From positions 1 to 64,000 of the forward strand of contig JAWBXB010000004.1 in assembly GCA_038868075.1 (NCBI GenBank): DNA of 64,000 nt, read 5' to 3'. Source of the stretch: Candidatus Bathyarchaeia archaeon (GTDB lineage: Archaea; Thermoproteota; Bathyarchaeia; Bathyarchaeales; DTEX01). Both the position numbers and the translations under genes were made by a program. The notes below the pieces were generated by a model. That model made no database searches. It was not told where the DNA came from and saw only the letters and a program-made list of their open reading frames with translations. This document shows, piece after piece, positions 36,762 to 46,791 of the stretch (position 1 is the first letter of the stretch; each line of letters starts with the position of its first letter).

Positions 36762-37070
36762 TTATTGCACTTCAATGTTCTCCTCTGGATAACCCATTTG
36801 AATTAGAAACTGATACACTTTCTCCCTTTGATCTCCCTGTAGCATAATCTGTCCATTTTTAGCAGTCCCGCCACATGCACAATAAGATTTCATCTTCTGT
36901 GCTAGCCTACTTAAATTTACGTCCTTATAATCCAAACCCTCAACCAAAGTCATGGCTTTTCGAAATTTTCTTGTTTCCAAGCGTATTTTTATCTTCTGCT
37001 GCTCTTTACTTATCTCTCCACAAACGCATATCTCTTTAGGAAGCCCACATACTGGACAAATATTCACCAT
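36762..37070 (-). CDS. Translation initiation factor aIF1 (SUI1 family)
   Basis: 102-residue SUI1/eIF1 homologue helping start-codon selection on the small ribosomal subunit. The N-terminus has a zinc knuckle (CPVCGLPKEICVCG); the SUI1 core shows VEGLDYKDVNLSRLAQKMKS, CACGGTAKNGQIMLQGDQR and the C-terminal GYPEENIEV. Full length. It is upstream of the small zinc-ribbon gene in a two-gene unit. Symbol left empty because naming varies. Confidence 0.93.
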   Translation of the reverse strand: MVNICPVCGLPKEICVCGEISKEQQKIKIRLETRKFRKAMTLVEGLDYKDVNLSRLAQKMKSYCACGGTAKNGQIMLQGDQREKVYQFLIQMGYPEENIEVQ

Positions 37071-37335
37071 TACGTCTATCTTAGCTCCTTAAGTCTTCAA
37101 TATTTTACGTGCTCTAAGGAATATTTAAAAGTTTAGGGAAAAACAGATGAGATTTTAAAATCAAATGTTAAAATCCCTTTATTATTCTTATCCACTTTCC
37201 AACAGATATAGTTTCAATGAATCCCATCCTCTTGTGATTTCTTTTGCATAAGAAAAGATGTGATTTAATCATTAATTAGCAATCAAAATTTAAACTCTTG
37301 AGATTATTTAAATGTCATTTGGTGGTGGCTTACTT

Positions 37336-38685
37336 ATGGTTAAGGCTGATATTGTCATACGCAACTGCACAATTGTCACTATGAGTGAAATGAACATAAT
37401 CAGGCAGGGGCTCATAGCTATAAAAGAGGGCTCAATAATATATGTTGGAAGAGAGGTTGAGGCACCGACATTCGAGGCTGATGAATTTATTAATGGAAGC
37501 GGGAAAATAGCTCTTCCCGGCTTAATTAACTGCCACACTCATGCTGCGATGTCACTTTTTAGAGGTATAGCTGAGGACAAAGATTTAGGCACATGGCTTA
37601 AGGAGACTATATGGCCGCTTGAATCAAAACTTAGATCCGATGATGTCTATTATGGGGCTCTACTTAGCTGTGTTGAAATGATTAAGAGTGGAACAACCTG
37701 CTTCTCAGACATGTATTTCTATGAAGACATGGTTGCTAAAGCTGTTGCTGAAACTGGCTTAAGATGTGTTTTATCATCTGGAATAATTGAGTCTGGACAT
37801 GAGATTCTGGGGAAGATCCTTCTTAGAGAAGCTGTGAAGATAGCGAAGAAATATCATGGAAGCTATAATGGTAGGATTTATGCGATGCTTGGTCCCCACG
37901 CCGTATACTCATGCGGTCCAAAATTGCTTAAAAAAATTGGTGAAAAAGCAGAAAAGCTTGGTATTGGCGTACATATACATTTGGCGGAATCAGAAAGCGA
38001 ATCCGCTAATATCGAGAGGACTTATGGAAGAAGCGAGGTTAAAATACTGGATGAGACTGGTTTACTTAGACCCAACCTATTAGCTGCACATTGCATTCAC
38101 CTCTCGGATGAGGATATAGCGCTGATGGCTAAACATAATGTTAAAGTCGCGTATAACCCAGTATCCAATATGAAGCTAGCTTCAGGTATTCCTAGGATTA
38201 AGGATCTTCTTGACGCTGGTATAATCGTTGGGCTTGGAACCGATGGTCCTGCCAGCAATAATAGTTTAGATATGTTTAATACCATGAAGTTTGCAGCTTT
38301 ACTTCAAAAGGCTAAATATGGTGATCCACGCGTTCTCGGAGCTAAAAAGGTTGTCGAGATGGCTACGATAAATGGCGCTAAGTCTCTTGGTCTAGATAGG
38401 ATGATTGGATCGATCGAGACTGGTAAAAGGGCTGATATAATACTGATAGACGTTAATAAGCCTCACCTAACGCCTCTACATGACATATATGCGGCGATAG
38501 TTTATTCGGCGCGTGGAAGCGATGTCAGCACGGTTATTGCTGATGGCAAAATAATTATGGATGAAAGAATCATAAAGACCATTGACGAATATGAAGTCAT
38601 TAGGAAATCTGAAAAAGTAGCCTATGATTTGCTAAGTAGAAAGGATGCTGCGAGAAGCCTCATTAAAAAATTCATAAAAATATAA
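37336..38685 (+). CDS. Amidohydrolase, 5'-deoxyadenosine/SAH/MTA deaminase family
   Basis: TIM-barrel metal-dependent deaminase acting on adenosyl compounds. The metal-binding His pair is in NCHTHAAMSLFRG, with further ligands in GVHIHLAESESE, LLAAHCIHLS and the catalytic Asp in LGTDGPASNNSLDM. Family members clear S-adenosylhomocysteine, methylthioadenosine or 5'-deoxyadenosine made by radical SAM enzymes (such as MoaA here). About 449 residues from ATG 37336; the ATG at 37312 would add 8. Transcribed alone; convergent with the por operon. Confidence 0.9.
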   Translation: MVKADIVIRNCTIVTMSEMNIIRQGLIAIKEGSIIYVGREVEAPTFEADEFINGSGKIALPGLINCHTHAAMSLFRGIAEDKDLGTWLKETIWPLESKLRSDDVYYGALLSCVEMIKSGTTCFSDMYFYEDMVAKAVAETGLRCVLSSGIIESGHEILGKILLREAVKIAKKYHGSYNGRIYAMLGPHAVYSCGPKLLKKIGEKAEKLGIGVHIHLAESESESANIERTYGRSEVKILDETGLLRPNLLAAHCIHLSDEDIALMAKHNVKVAYNPVSNMKLASGIPRIKDLLDAGIIVGLGTDGPASNNSLDMFNTMKFAALLQKAKYGDPRVLGAKKVVEMATINGAKSLGLDRMIGSIETGKRADIILIDVNKPHLTPLHDIYAAIVYSARGSDVSTVIADGKIIMDERIIKTIDEYEVIRKSEKVAYDLLSRKDAARSLIKKFIKI

Positions 38686-38706
38686 TAAATTGGGTTTAAA
38701 AACCCT

Positions 38707-39630
38707 TTATGTTGCTTCACCGCAAAGGGATGCTATCTTTCTCCAGTTCTCATCAACCCATCTCTGTAATGCATCAATCTCATGCTGAAACTCTGGTTGA
38801 AAGAGATGCCTAAACCTCTCCTGAATTTTTAGGAATTCTACTAAAGGCTTTGGCTGAGGAACCTTAATATTGAGCTTATATTTGCCTTTCTCAACCTCAT
38901 ATACTGGCCAATAGCGTGTCTGAACAGCTAATCTAGCAACCTCTATGCTCTTTGATGAATCAAACCTCATTCCTAGCGGACATGGTGAAAACACATGTAT
39001 GACGGCTGGACCGTTAACTTCCAATCCCTTTCTTACCTTTGTTATATAATCGTTCCAGTAGGCTGGCGATGCTGTTGCAGCATATTCTATCCCATGAGCT
39101 ACACATATACTAATTAAATCCTTCTTAAACTCTGGTTTACCTGGGATCTTTCTTCCAGCTGGACTTGTTGTTGTAGCTGCACCATGGGGAGTTGCGCCGG
39201 AACGCTGTATACCCGTATTCATGTAGGCTTCATTATCGTAGCATATATACAGAAAGTCATGTCCTCTCTCAAGAGCCCCTGAAAGCGCCTGTATGCCAAT
39301 ATCAAATGTTCCACCATCACCAGCTATGGCAATTATATCAACATGCTTATCCCATGCTCCTCTACGCCTCATAGCTTTATATGCCGCCTCTATCCCAGAG
39401 GCCACTGCGGCAGCATTTTCGAAAGCTACATGAACCCAGGGAACCTTCCATGACGTATAAGGATAGATTGTTGATGAAACTTCAACGCATCCTGTAGCAT
39501 TAACTATAATTGTTGGTCCCCTAAGCGCCTTCATCGTCATACGCATTATTGTTCCGGCACCGCACCCAGCGCATAACCTGTGACCTGAAGTAAATAGCTC
39601 TTCAACCGGTAAATCTTGGAGTCTAACCAT
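38707..39630 (-). CDS. porB: Pyruvate:ferredoxin oxidoreductase, beta subunit
   Basis: Thiamine-diphosphate and Fe-S subunit of pyruvate:ferredoxin oxidoreductase. It starts with the cluster cysteines in LCAGCGAGTIMRM, has the ThDP motif GDGGTFDIG and the conserved NEAYMNTGIQRSG, and a later cysteine in HVFSPCPLG. 307 residues. Last gene of a four-gene porG-porD-porA-porB operon; its start overlaps the porA stop by one base. Confidence 0.95.
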   Translation of the reverse strand: MVRLQDLPVEELFTSGHRLCAGCGAGTIMRMTMKALRGPTIIVNATGCVEVSSTIYPYTSWKVPWVHVAFENAAAVASGIEAAYKAMRRRGAWDKHVDIIAIAGDGGTFDIGIQALSGALERGHDFLYICYDNEAYMNTGIQRSGATPHGAATTTSPAGRKIPGKPEFKKDLISICVAHGIEYAATASPAYWNDYITKVRKGLEVNGPAVIHVFSPCPLGMRFDSSKSIEVARLAVQTRYWPVYEVEKGKYKLNIKVPQPKPLVEFLKIQERFRHLFQPEFQHEIDALQRWVDENWRKIASLCGEAT

Positions 39631-40808
39631 TATTCTCTCACCCCAACAACTCTCATATATTCTTGTACGATTCCGGTTTTAGCTATCTTAAGTGCATCGT
39701 TAAATATGGCTTTTAGATCGTTAGGCGTTATGTCTCTACCACCTAAACCATATAGGCAATTAAAGATTTTTACATCTTTTCCATGGCGATATACTATTGC
39801 TATTATATCGCTACATAAAGCGTTAAATGGCGCTCCAAAACTGCATGCCCTATCTAAGACGGCTAAAGCCTTAGCGTCCCCTATAGCTCTAATCAAATCC
39901 TCTTCTGGGAACGGTCTATAGACCCAAGGTTTTATCACCCCAACCTTCTTTCCCTCTTTCCTAAGCTCCCTTGCAACGGCTTTGGCGGTTCCAGCGGTAC
40001 TCCCTAAACAGATTACTGCTGCCTCCGCATCATCCATGGCATATGTCTCTACGAAACCATATTTACGTCCACTAAGGGACTCATAGTCCTTATTAACTTC
40101 ACGTATAATATTGTAGGAATCTTTTAAGGCTTGAATCTGTTGAAACTTTATCTCAAAGTAATAGTCTGGAAGGCATAATGCTCCGACAGTTATAGGTTTA
40201 TCTGGATCAATGGCTATAGCTGGCTTTCTAGGAGGCAGAAAATCTGAGACATCTTTATCTTCTAGAACCTCAACCCCCTCCATTGAGTGTGATAGTATAA
40301 AGCCATCTATATTTACGCTCACAGGAAGCAGAACTCTTGAGTCCTCAGCTATTTTAAATGCTTGTATAATCCAGTCATAGGCTTCTTGAGGATTCTCAAC
40401 GTATATTTGTATCCAGCCGCAATCCCTTGAACCCATCATATCCGAGTGATCTCCGTGAATATTGATTGGCGCTGAGAGAGCCCTGTTTGCAACGCCCATA
40501 ACTATTGGGCATCTTAATCCAGAAGCAATGTAAAGCATTTCATGCATTAGGGCTAAGCCTTGGCTTGCTGTTGCTGTAAAAACCCTTGCGCCAGCTAAGC
40601 TTGCGCCGATGCATGCTGACATAGCTGAATGCTCAGATTCAACACATATGAACTCCGCATTTATTTCGCCATTATGAACATATTCACTTATGACTTCAAC
40701 CATTATGGTTTGGGGAGTAATGGGGTAAGCTGCCACAACATCAACATTACACTGCTTGACCGCGTACGCTATAGATTCATTACCAGTTAACCCCATTACT
40801 TTAGCCAT
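39630..40808 (-). CDS. porA: Pyruvate:ferredoxin oxidoreductase, alpha subunit
   Basis: Alpha subunit with the pyrimidine-binding domain: AAYPITPQTIMVE, ESEHSAMSACIGASLAGARVFTATAS, and INIHGDHSDMMGSRD. The C-terminal domain II includes LDRACSFGAPFNAL. 392 residues, archaeal separate-subunit type. Substrate pyruvate is inferred from the four-subunit arrangement; related 2-oxoacid enzymes are similar. It lies 9 bases downstream of porD. Confidence 0.95.
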   Translation of the reverse strand: MAKVMGLTGNESIAYAVKQCNVDVVAAYPITPQTIMVEVISEYVHNGEINAEFICVESEHSAMSACIGASLAGARVFTATASQGLALMHEMLYIASGLRCPIVMGVANRALSAPINIHGDHSDMMGSRDCGWIQIYVENPQEAYDWIIQAFKIAEDSRVLLPVSVNIDGFILSHSMEGVEVLEDKDVSDFLPPRKPAIAIDPDKPITVGALCLPDYYFEIKFQQIQALKDSYNIIREVNKDYESLSGRKYGFVETYAMDDAEAAVICLGSTAGTAKAVARELRKEGKKVGVIKPWVYRPFPEEDLIRAIGDAKALAVLDRACSFGAPFNALCSDIIAIVYRHGKDVKIFNCLYGLGGRDITPNDLKAIFNDALKIAKTGIVQEYMRVVGVRE

Positions 40809-40817
40809 TTTAATACC

Positions 40818-41126
40818 TTACCTCCTCTCCTCAACCATTGTTATACACTTTACCGGGCACTCATTCGCGCAAATCCCGCAACCTTTACAATAATCATAGT
40901 TTACATCAACATATTTTTCAAGTCTAATTATGGCCGAATCTGGACAGTAGATCCAACATATGAGACAATTTATGCATCTCTTCTGATCTATAACTGGTCT
41001 AAAAGCTCTCCACTCTCCAGTTTTATACTTCATTGCTGAACCCGGCTCAAGCAAGTATCCACCTATCGGGAGGGACTTCCAGCCTAACTTTTTCTCTAAC
41101 TCACTCAATTCCAACAGCCTCCTCAT
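40818..41126 (-). CDS. porD: Pyruvate:ferredoxin oxidoreductase, delta (ferredoxin) subunit
   Basis: 102-residue two-cluster ferredoxin-like subunit. Cluster motifs are CINCLICWIYCP and CKGCGICANECP. The N-terminus has the typical POR delta block GSAMKYKTGEWRAFRPVID. It passes electrons from the PorAB core to ferredoxin. Its start overlaps the porG end by 26 bases, which indicates tight coupling. Confidence 0.95.
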   Translation of the reverse strand: MRRLLELSELEKKLGWKSLPIGGYLLEPGSAMKYKTGEWRAFRPVIDQKRCINCLICWIYCPDSAIIRLEKYVDVNYDYCKGCGICANECPVKCITMVEERR

Positions 41127-41673
41127 AAGCTCTTTTTATAACCGCAACATTCTTTTCGCCAACTGCTCCAGGGAATCTCTCAATTATAACTTTAATTAAT
41201 GAGTCCATTTTAGTTAGTGGTGCAGCCTTTAAAAGCGCGCCTAACATGGCTGTGTTATAGATTGGTCTGCCAAGTATATCAAGGGCTATTCTCATGGCGT
41301 TAACCGTGCAAACCTTAACATCGCTTAAACCTAGACTTCTCCTAAGATCCTCGGGGCTTTTTTCAAAGTTTGCTACAATAATACCTTTTGGGATAAGTCC
41401 CTTTGTAACATCAACTGTGCCTATTAATGTTGGGTCAACAACGACCACTATATGCGGGTTATATATTTGGCTATGTATGGTAATTGGCTCATCGGCTATT
41501 CTAGTGTATCCTGTAACTGGGGCGCCTCTTCGTTCCGGACCGAACTCTGGAAAGGCTTGCACATATTTTCCATCAAGTAGAGCTGCTTGAGCGAGGAGCC
41601 TGCTTACGGTTACTATACCTTGTCCACCTCTACCATGCCAACGAATCTCGGTAAGCAACCGCCTCGCCTCCAT
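41101..41673 (-). CDS. porG: Pyruvate:ferredoxin oxidoreductase, gamma subunit
   Basis: 190 residues of the gamma-subunit family: RWHGRGGQGIVTVSRLLAQAA near the N-terminus, AFPEFGPERRGAPV, and the C-terminal NTAMLGALLKAAPL. First gene of the por operon. The 120 bases upstream are AT-rich and should hold its promoter. Confidence 0.94.
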   Translation of the reverse strand: MEARRLLTEIRWHGRGGQGIVTVSRLLAQAALLDGKYVQAFPEFGPERRGAPVTGYTRIADEPITIHSQIYNPHIVVVVDPTLIGTVDVTKGLIPKGIIVANFEKSPEDLRRSLGLSDVKVCTVNAMRIALDILGRPIYNTAMLGALLKAAPLTKMDSLIKVIIERFPGAVGEKNVAVIKRAYEEAVGIE

Positions 41674-41794
41674 GAACTATTGAAATTAGTGTAATTAGCC
41701 ACGGATAAATATAACCTTACCTGCAATGAGATTACATTATTATAAAAGAAGCTACTTTTACAATAATTCCTAATTTAGGTTTCTAGATTTAGAT

Positions 41795-42475
41795 TTAATA
41801 GGATAATGATGAGGGTGCTAAAATTTTAGCCAGTAGGAGAATTATGAATGAGGTTGCTGGTATAAGAACATTATCATCTATTGGCTTAAATTCAAAGTGC
41901 TCAATTATTGACGCCGCGGCTCCGGCAAGAATCCCGGCAAGCCCCATGATCGCTCCTATCATCATTGAGAATAATGCCATTGCTAGGTTCCCCCACCAAG
42001 ACTTAGTCCGCCTCTTATAGAGCATATTTCTTACTATACCCGTTATTGCATCACCAATAGACATGAAGATTATTGGTAAGATTCCAATACGAAAGTCTCC
42101 TCCAGAAAGTATCCAGCCCAAAGATATAATTAGACCCCACATTATGCAAAAAGAAACCTCGTACATATTGTCCTCCGTCTGGAACCAATACATTAACCGT
42201 CTTTTCCTATGATAGAAGGATAGAAAGAAGGCCAAAAGAATGCTTATAATCAATGGTAAAATGAATGAATTAAAGGCGACTGGAACGATTAGCGCACATA
42301 AACCGCCTGCCAAAATATGTATGATCTTCCTATTGTAATAAATGGCCACATTGTGCTCTAAGCCTCGTTTCCTCATTAGACCATAAAGTCTCTTAGTTAA
42401 AACCATTACCACAAAGATAACCCATGAGAGCAATAGTAGCGTCATAATTATATCTTTAACATCAATATATATCAT
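41795..42475 (-). CDS. Dolichol/phytol kinase-like membrane protein
   Basis: 226 residues with six to seven membrane helices. The signature RKIIHILAGG, the central SIGDAITGIVRN, KSWWGNLAMAL and the late EHFEFKPIDDNVLIP match the dolichol-kinase/phytol-kinase/CdsA-like family that phosphorylates isoprenoid alcohols with CTP. In archaea this fits polyprenol recycling or membrane-lipid glycosylation. Not linked to its neighbours in an obvious operon. Confidence 0.8.
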   Translation of the reverse strand: MIYIDVKDIIMTLLLLSWVIFVVMVLTKRLYGLMRKRGLEHNVAIYYNRKIIHILAGGLCALIVPVAFNSFILPLIISILLAFFLSFYHRKRRLMYWFQTEDNMYEVSFCIMWGLIISLGWILSGGDFRIGILPIIFMSIGDAITGIVRNMLYKRRTKSWWGNLAMALFSMMIGAIMGLAGILAGAAASIIEHFEFKPIDDNVLIPATSFIILLLAKILAPSSLSY

Positions 42476-42584
42476 GATTATTTATTTTTGAGGAAGATCT
42501 ATTTAACAATTTTCACATAAAGATGCCGAAAATATGTGGAATCACCAATAACAGAATACGATAGAAGTCATTATTTTGTATCTT

Positions 42585-43304
42585 TTAGGTTAGGTCTCCA
42601 CATGCGCATTTAATCTCATAAAGAATCGTTAGGATCTCTTCAAAACCCATTCCAGTCATAGCCGATATAATTGGCACTCTTTTAGGTGGAAAGAATGCTC
42701 TTAGGGTTTTCAGAAGCTCCATATCCATTTCCTCCCTGAGATTTAACGGTCTCTTAGAGAGGATATTTGTTAAATCTCCAATAATCTCCCTTATCTCTTT
42801 CAGATCTTCTTCGCTCAGTAAGTCCGCCTTATTTAGAATAGCTATGGTCTCGGTCTCAAGGGTGTAGTGTGCTGTTAGGGCATATAAATAGAAGCTTAAT
42901 AAATTCCCCTTTAATGCTAGCAAGTCTCCTAGGAATAGACAGCACCTATCCTCAAAACCGCTAATTATAATTCTTCCAGCATCCCTAAACAAGAAAGGTT
43001 CAAGCTGCCCTGGTGTATCAAATAGTATATGGTCTGCATCCCTAAATTTTGGTATGCCAACCCTAGCTAACCTATCCATTGCCTCAAGTATAGCCCCATT
43101 AGGTCCCAAATTTTTCTCACGCATTATACTTTCAACTGTGAACATGCTTCTGACGTCAAAATCTGGCTTATAACCTAACTCCAAAACTCCAGGATCTAAA
43201 TTTACTACTCTAACCTTATAGCCCTCACTAATTAAATAGGCTGAGAAATTTTTGACGAACAAGCTTTTGCCTGAACCAGCTGGTCCTAAAACAAATATAT
43301 TCAT
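42585..43304 (-). CDS. GPN-loop GTPase
   Basis: 239-residue archaeal GPN GTPase. The P-loop GPAGSGKS is at about residues 7-14, the G2/GPN loop reads GPNG in NLGPNGAIL, DTPGQLEPF is G3, and NKAD is G4. Eukaryal relatives help RNA polymerase assembly; archaeal ones dimerise through the GPN loop. The ATG at 43304 is the natural start. Confidence 0.93.
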   Translation of the reverse strand: MNIFVLGPAGSGKSLFVKNFSAYLISEGYKVRVVNLDPGVLELGYKPDFDVRSMFTVESIMREKNLGPNGAILEAMDRLARVGIPKFRDADHILFDTPGQLEPFLFRDAGRIIISGFEDRCCLFLGDLLALKGNLLSFYLYALTAHYTLETETIAILNKADLLSEEDLKEIREIIGDLTNILSKRPLNLREEMDMELLKTLRAFFPPKRVPIISAMTGMGFEEILTILYEIKCACGDLT

Positions 43305-43379
43305 TCTGGATCATTAATTGCTAATATCCTTTTCCGAATAATTATCCACGTAAAATAAAAATATTTTTATTCCTATCCC

Positions 43380-44006
43380 TTATTTCTCAACAACTAGGCT
43401 TAAAGCATAATCAATCATCCTAATTCTTGTGAAACCAGCGATCTTTAAACGCTTAATTATTCCCTTCAAATACCTTTTTCCTTGCCTTAATCCTGGTCTT
43501 CCAACATAATGTAGGAGTCTTCCATTATCCTTGAGAACCCTGTAGAAGTGGCTGTAAAATTCCAGTGAATAAAGCTCTGGCGCGATGCTTATCCTAGGCG
43601 GGTCATGAATTATAAAATTAAATCTCTTATCACCGAATTTTCTTATTTCCTGAGATGCGTCTCCAATTATTAGCTTAATCTTTTTGTTCTCAAATAAAGG
43701 CTTTGAAAATGGGTTCTGCTTAGCGATTAAAATAACGTTCTCATCCTTCTCGATAGTTATGACCTCCTTAACATTCTTTCTTTTGGCTGCTAAAATAGCT
43801 GTGTAACCCAGCCCAGTACAGCAGTCGAGAACTGAACCATAAATTCTTCCTAAAGCCTTAATTTTTAAGATGGCATCGGTTTTAGGATCAACCTCATCAG
43901 CTCTGTGCATGCGTATACCTGAGATCTCAAGAAATGGCCATGTACTAGTTTTAACAAGCCTATAGAATTTTCCAGTCCCTTCACTGTAAAATTTTATTTC
44001 TGCCAA
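43380..44006 (-). CDS. SAM-dependent methyltransferase-like protein
   Basis: 208 residues with a class I Rossmann methyltransferase core: VLDCCTGLGYTAILA (motif I), VITIEKDENVILIA (motif II), and FIIHDPPR in the place of motif IV. It resembles archaeal spermidine-synthase-like or tRNA/RNA methylases, but I cannot name the substrate. The Asp-Pro-Pro motif is compatible with base methylation. Next to the MBL-fold gene. Confidence 0.8.
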   Translation of the reverse strand: MAEIKFYSEGTGKFYRLVKTSTWPFLEISGIRMHRADEVDPKTDAILKIKALGRIYGSVLDCCTGLGYTAILAAKRKNVKEVITIEKDENVILIAKQNPFSKPLFENKKIKLIIGDASQEIRKFGDKRFNFIIHDPPRISIAPELYSLEFYSHFYRVLKDNGRLLHYVGRPGLRQGKRYLKGIIKRLKIAGFTRIRMIDYALSLVVEK

Positions 44007-44088
44007 TACTCTTACCTCTACTCTAATAAATATTCTTGGTGGTGTTATATTTGTTAATTGAGCTGAAGCGCTGCTTTTACCTTATGGT

Positions 44089-44739
44089 TTAAAGCCTATA
44101 TTCTTCTCCTGGCTTGAGTAGGATGACCTTGATATTTGATGCGGACTCAACCTTTCTCTTAAATTCTTCCGGACTCGTATCCCATCTATGCATTGGAATT
44201 ACTATTTCAGGGCTTATTGCTATAGCTGCCTCAGCTGCCTCAGGATTATCCATTGTATATGTTCCCCCACTTGGGAGCAGGGCTAGAGTGATTTTCCTAT
44301 CTTTGAGGTTCTTCATTTCTGGAATGAAATCCGTGTCTCCGGCGTGGTAAATTATTTTATCACCTATAGTTATTAAGTATCCTAGCCCTAGACCCTTGGG
44401 ATGGAATGGGTTTCCGGGAGACCTAAAGCGTCTCACATTATATGCGTGAACCGCCTCAACAACTATATTGCCAATTGTTGTCTTCTCACCTGGCTTAAGA
44501 ACCCTAACATTACCGCCTATTTTTCTCGCGCACTCCTCAGGCGCAATAATCACCGTATTCAATTTACGCGCACTGTCAATTTTAGATGTATCACAATGAT
44601 CGAAGTGGGAATGCGTAACTAGAATTATGTCTGCCTTTTCAGTATATCTTCCCTCATATGGATCAACATAAATACTTTTTCCATCCGCCACTATATGAAA
44701 GCTAGCATGCCCTAGCCATCTAACTGTTACGCTAACCAT
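44089..44739 (-). CDS. MBL-fold metal-dependent hydrolase (UPF0173 type)
   Basis: 216 residues with the metallo-beta-lactamase fold. The metal site is THSHFDHCD (HxHxDH) at about residues 41-48, with later ligands in HAGDTDF and PMHRWDTS. The start MVSVTVRWLGHASFHI is typical of the UPF0173/RNase Z-like small hydrolases. The physiological substrate is unknown. Confidence 0.9.
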   Translation of the reverse strand: MVSVTVRWLGHASFHIVADGKSIYVDPYEGRYTEKADIILVTHSHFDHCDTSKIDSARKLNTVIIAPEECARKIGGNVRVLKPGEKTTIGNIVVEAVHAYNVRRFRSPGNPFHPKGLGLGYLITIGDKIIYHAGDTDFIPEMKNLKDRKITLALLPSGGTYTMDNPEAAEAAIAISPEIVIPMHRWDTSPEEFKRKVESASNIKVILLKPGEEYRL

Positions 44740-44837
44740 TTCAAACCCTCTTCACGCTAACAATACTAAATGAACTATACCCCAAATTTATTTCTTTATC
44801 GTTTAAATAGAATAGAAAAATAAGATGAGAATTACTC

Positions 44838-45455
44838 TTATCGCTTCAGTGATTCTTCAAGTCTTTTATCTACTTCATCCCAGTTAACTATATTCCAGAA
44901 GGCTCCCACGAAGTCCGCTCTTCTATTTTTGTAGTCTATGTAGTAGGCATGCTCGAAAACGTCTAAAACCATTAGGATTGGAAAAGTTGGATATACATTA
45001 ATATTGTGCTTCTCTATCTGCATTATTAGTAAGCGGCCGGTTTGTCCACATATGGTTAGCGCCGCCCAACCGGAACCCTCAACACTGACGGCTACTTGAG
45101 TAAACTCTTTTCTAAATCTTTCGAAGCTTCCAAACTCCTTCTCAATGAGTTCGGCTAATTTTCCACCAGGTTTACCGCCACCCCTGCTTGGAGGAGCGAG
45201 ATTCTTCCAGAATAGCGAATGTAGTAAGTGTCCCCCTATATTCCATGAAAGCTCCTTTAAAGCAGCCTTTACATCTGTATCCAAATTCCCCTTCCGAGCA
45301 TCATCCAACCTTTTAAGTATCGCATTTGCTCCATTAACATAGGCTTGATGATGTATCGTATGGTGTATGCGCATTTGCTCCTCAGACATGTATGGCGCTA
45401 AATCACCATAGCCGTAGGGCAACTGCGGCAGAACATAGAATTGAACTGACTCCAT
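44838..45455 (-). CDS. sod: Superoxide dismutase (Fe/Mn family)
   Basis: 205 residues. Metal ligands are His31 in [12 protein letters not shown], the second His in [10 protein letters not shown], and Asp/His in [10 protein letters not shown]. The [13 protein letters not shown] start is typical of archaeal Fe/Mn enzymes. It removes superoxide; it heads a block with rubredoxin and rubrerythrin. Metal type (Fe or Mn or cambialistic) cannot be told reliably here. Confidence 0.95.
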   Translation of the reverse strand: MESVQFYVLPQLPYGYGDLAPYMSEEQMRIHHTIHHQAYVNGANAILKRLDDARKGNLDTDVKAALKELSWNIGGHLLHSLFWKNLAPPSRGGGKPGGKLAELIEKEFGSFERFRKEFTQVAVSVEGSGWAALTICGQTGRLLIMQIEKHNINVYPTFPILMVLDVFEHAYYIDYKNRRADFVGAFWNIVNWDEVDKRLEESLKR

Positions 45456-45479
45456 AAATTTCTATCCCTCCATATTAAT

Positions 45480-45641
45480 TTATTTCAATTTTCTAAACAT
45501 ATTTTTTGAGGCACCACATATTGGGCAAACCCAATTCTCCGGCAGCTCCTCAAAAGGTGTCCCGGGCGCTATATTTTGGGTGGAATCCCCCATCTCCGGG
45601 TCATAAATGTAACCACAGACTTGACACTCCCATTTATCCAA
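45480..45641 (-). CDS. Rubredoxin
   Basis: 53 residues with a TTG start at 45639-45641 and GGAGGG about 6 bases upstream, which decides it. The four iron ligands are in [11 protein letters not shown] and [10 protein letters not shown], with the typical [20 protein letters not shown] between. It carries electrons, most likely to the neighbouring rubrerythrin (45661) or superoxide-handling enzymes. Too short to be noticed in a long-ORF search. Confidence 0.95.
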   Translation of the reverse strand: MDKWECQVCGYIYDPEMGDSTQNIAPGTPFEELPENWVCPICGASKNMFRKLK

Positions 45642-45660
45642 GATTGACCCTCCACCAACC

Positions 45661-46161
45661 TCAGAATTTCCTTACTTTCTCCTTTGTAGCTCCGCATATT
45701 GGGCATCTATCAAATTCTTCCTCCGATGTGTAGCCACATACGCTGCATATGTAAATTGTCCCTAATGGCATATCCTTGCTGCTCTCAACAGATTGCTTAG
45801 CTCTCTGATACATTGCTGCATGAATCTTCTCCGCCTGAAGTGCCCACTCAGTCGACCTCTGAGCACCTTTCTCTTCTTGGAGCTTAGCAACGGCATTATA
45901 TGCTGGATACATCTCATTCACCTCGTATATTTCTCTGTCTATAGCCACCTGAAGATTCTCCGCCGTGCTACGTATCATGCCCAGAACATTATAGTGGTTA
46001 GTGGCGTGAACTAGCTCAGCGTAGGCTATTGCCCTAAAGAGTCTAGCAACATTCTTAAATCCCTCTTCCTCGGCTTTCTCAGCGAAAATTAGGTAGCGCA
46101 TATGCGCTTGACTCTCGCCGGCAAAAGCGCTTTTCATGTTATCCTCAGTCATTCTCCTCAT
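45661..46161 (-). CDS. rbr: Rubrerythrin
   Basis: 166-residue peroxide reductase. The N-terminal four-helix di-iron domain has the Glu/His ligands in [23 protein letters not shown] and [13 protein letters not shown]; the C-terminal rubredoxin domain has [19 protein letters not shown]. It takes electrons from rubredoxin, encoded 19 bases downstream. Divergent from the Lrp-type regulator, which may control it. Confidence 0.96.
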   Translation of the reverse strand: MRRMTEDNMKSAFAGESQAHMRYLIFAEKAEEEGFKNVARLFRAIAYAELVHATNHYNVLGMIRSTAENLQVAIDREIYEVNEMYPAYNAVAKLQEEKGAQRSTEWALQAEKIHAAMYQRAKQSVESSKDMPLGTIYICSVCGYTSEEEFDRCPICGATKEKVRKF

Positions 46162-46273
46162 ATTTAAAACCTCTATTTTAGCGATAAATTTATTATTTTA
46201 TATGAACTTAAAAATTTTATGTACGATATTCGGATAAAAAATGACTAAAAATGAATAAATTGGGAGGGAAAAT

Positions 46274-46702
46274 ATGGCAGATAATACTGATTTAGCAATT
46301 ATCAGACTGTTACAAGAGGATGCTAGTATGCCCTTCACCGAGATTGCCCGCCGACTTAAATTGAGCGAGTCTACGGTTAGAAAGAGAGTAGAGAAACTGG
46401 TGCAGGAGGGCGTCATAAAAAAGTTCACAATTATTGTTGAACCATCCAAGATAGGATTAAACGCTACCGCAATAGTTGGTATAGATGTAGAGCCGCCAAA
46501 ACTTCTGGAGATTTCACAAAAACTATGCGAATTATCTGAAGTAAAATATGTGGCAACATCAACAGGCGACCATATGATAATGATTGAGATATGGGCAAGG
46601 GATACAAAAGAGCTGGCGAAAATAATCTCCGAGAAAATAGGCGTAATAAATGGAATTAAGAAGATTTGCCCTGCGATCATCCTCGAGAAATTAAAGGAAT
46701 AA
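46274..46702 (+). CDS. Lrp/AsnC-family transcriptional regulator
   Basis: 142 residues. N-terminal helix-turn-helix (LLQEDASMPFTEIARRLKLSESTVRKRVEKL) and C-terminal RAM ligand-binding domain (IVGIDVEP, TGDHMIMIEIWARD). Its ATG follows GGGAGG about 9 bases upstream. Divergent from rubrerythrin across a 112-base gap and upstream of the ferritin-like and thioredoxin genes, so it is placed to sense redox or amino acids for this block; this is inference. Confidence 0.9.
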   Translation: MADNTDLAIIRLLQEDASMPFTEIARRLKLSESTVRKRVEKLVQEGVIKKFTIIVEPSKIGLNATAIVGIDVEPPKLLEISQKLCELSEVKYVATSTGDHMIMIEIWARDTKELAKIISEKIGVINGIKKICPAIILEKLKE

Positions 46703-46791
46703 TGGGCGGAGAAGGGACTGAAAATATAATTGTGAAAATGGATAAATTATTTAAGCATAAACGGACAAAAAGTTAAGGAGGAGGTGTAATT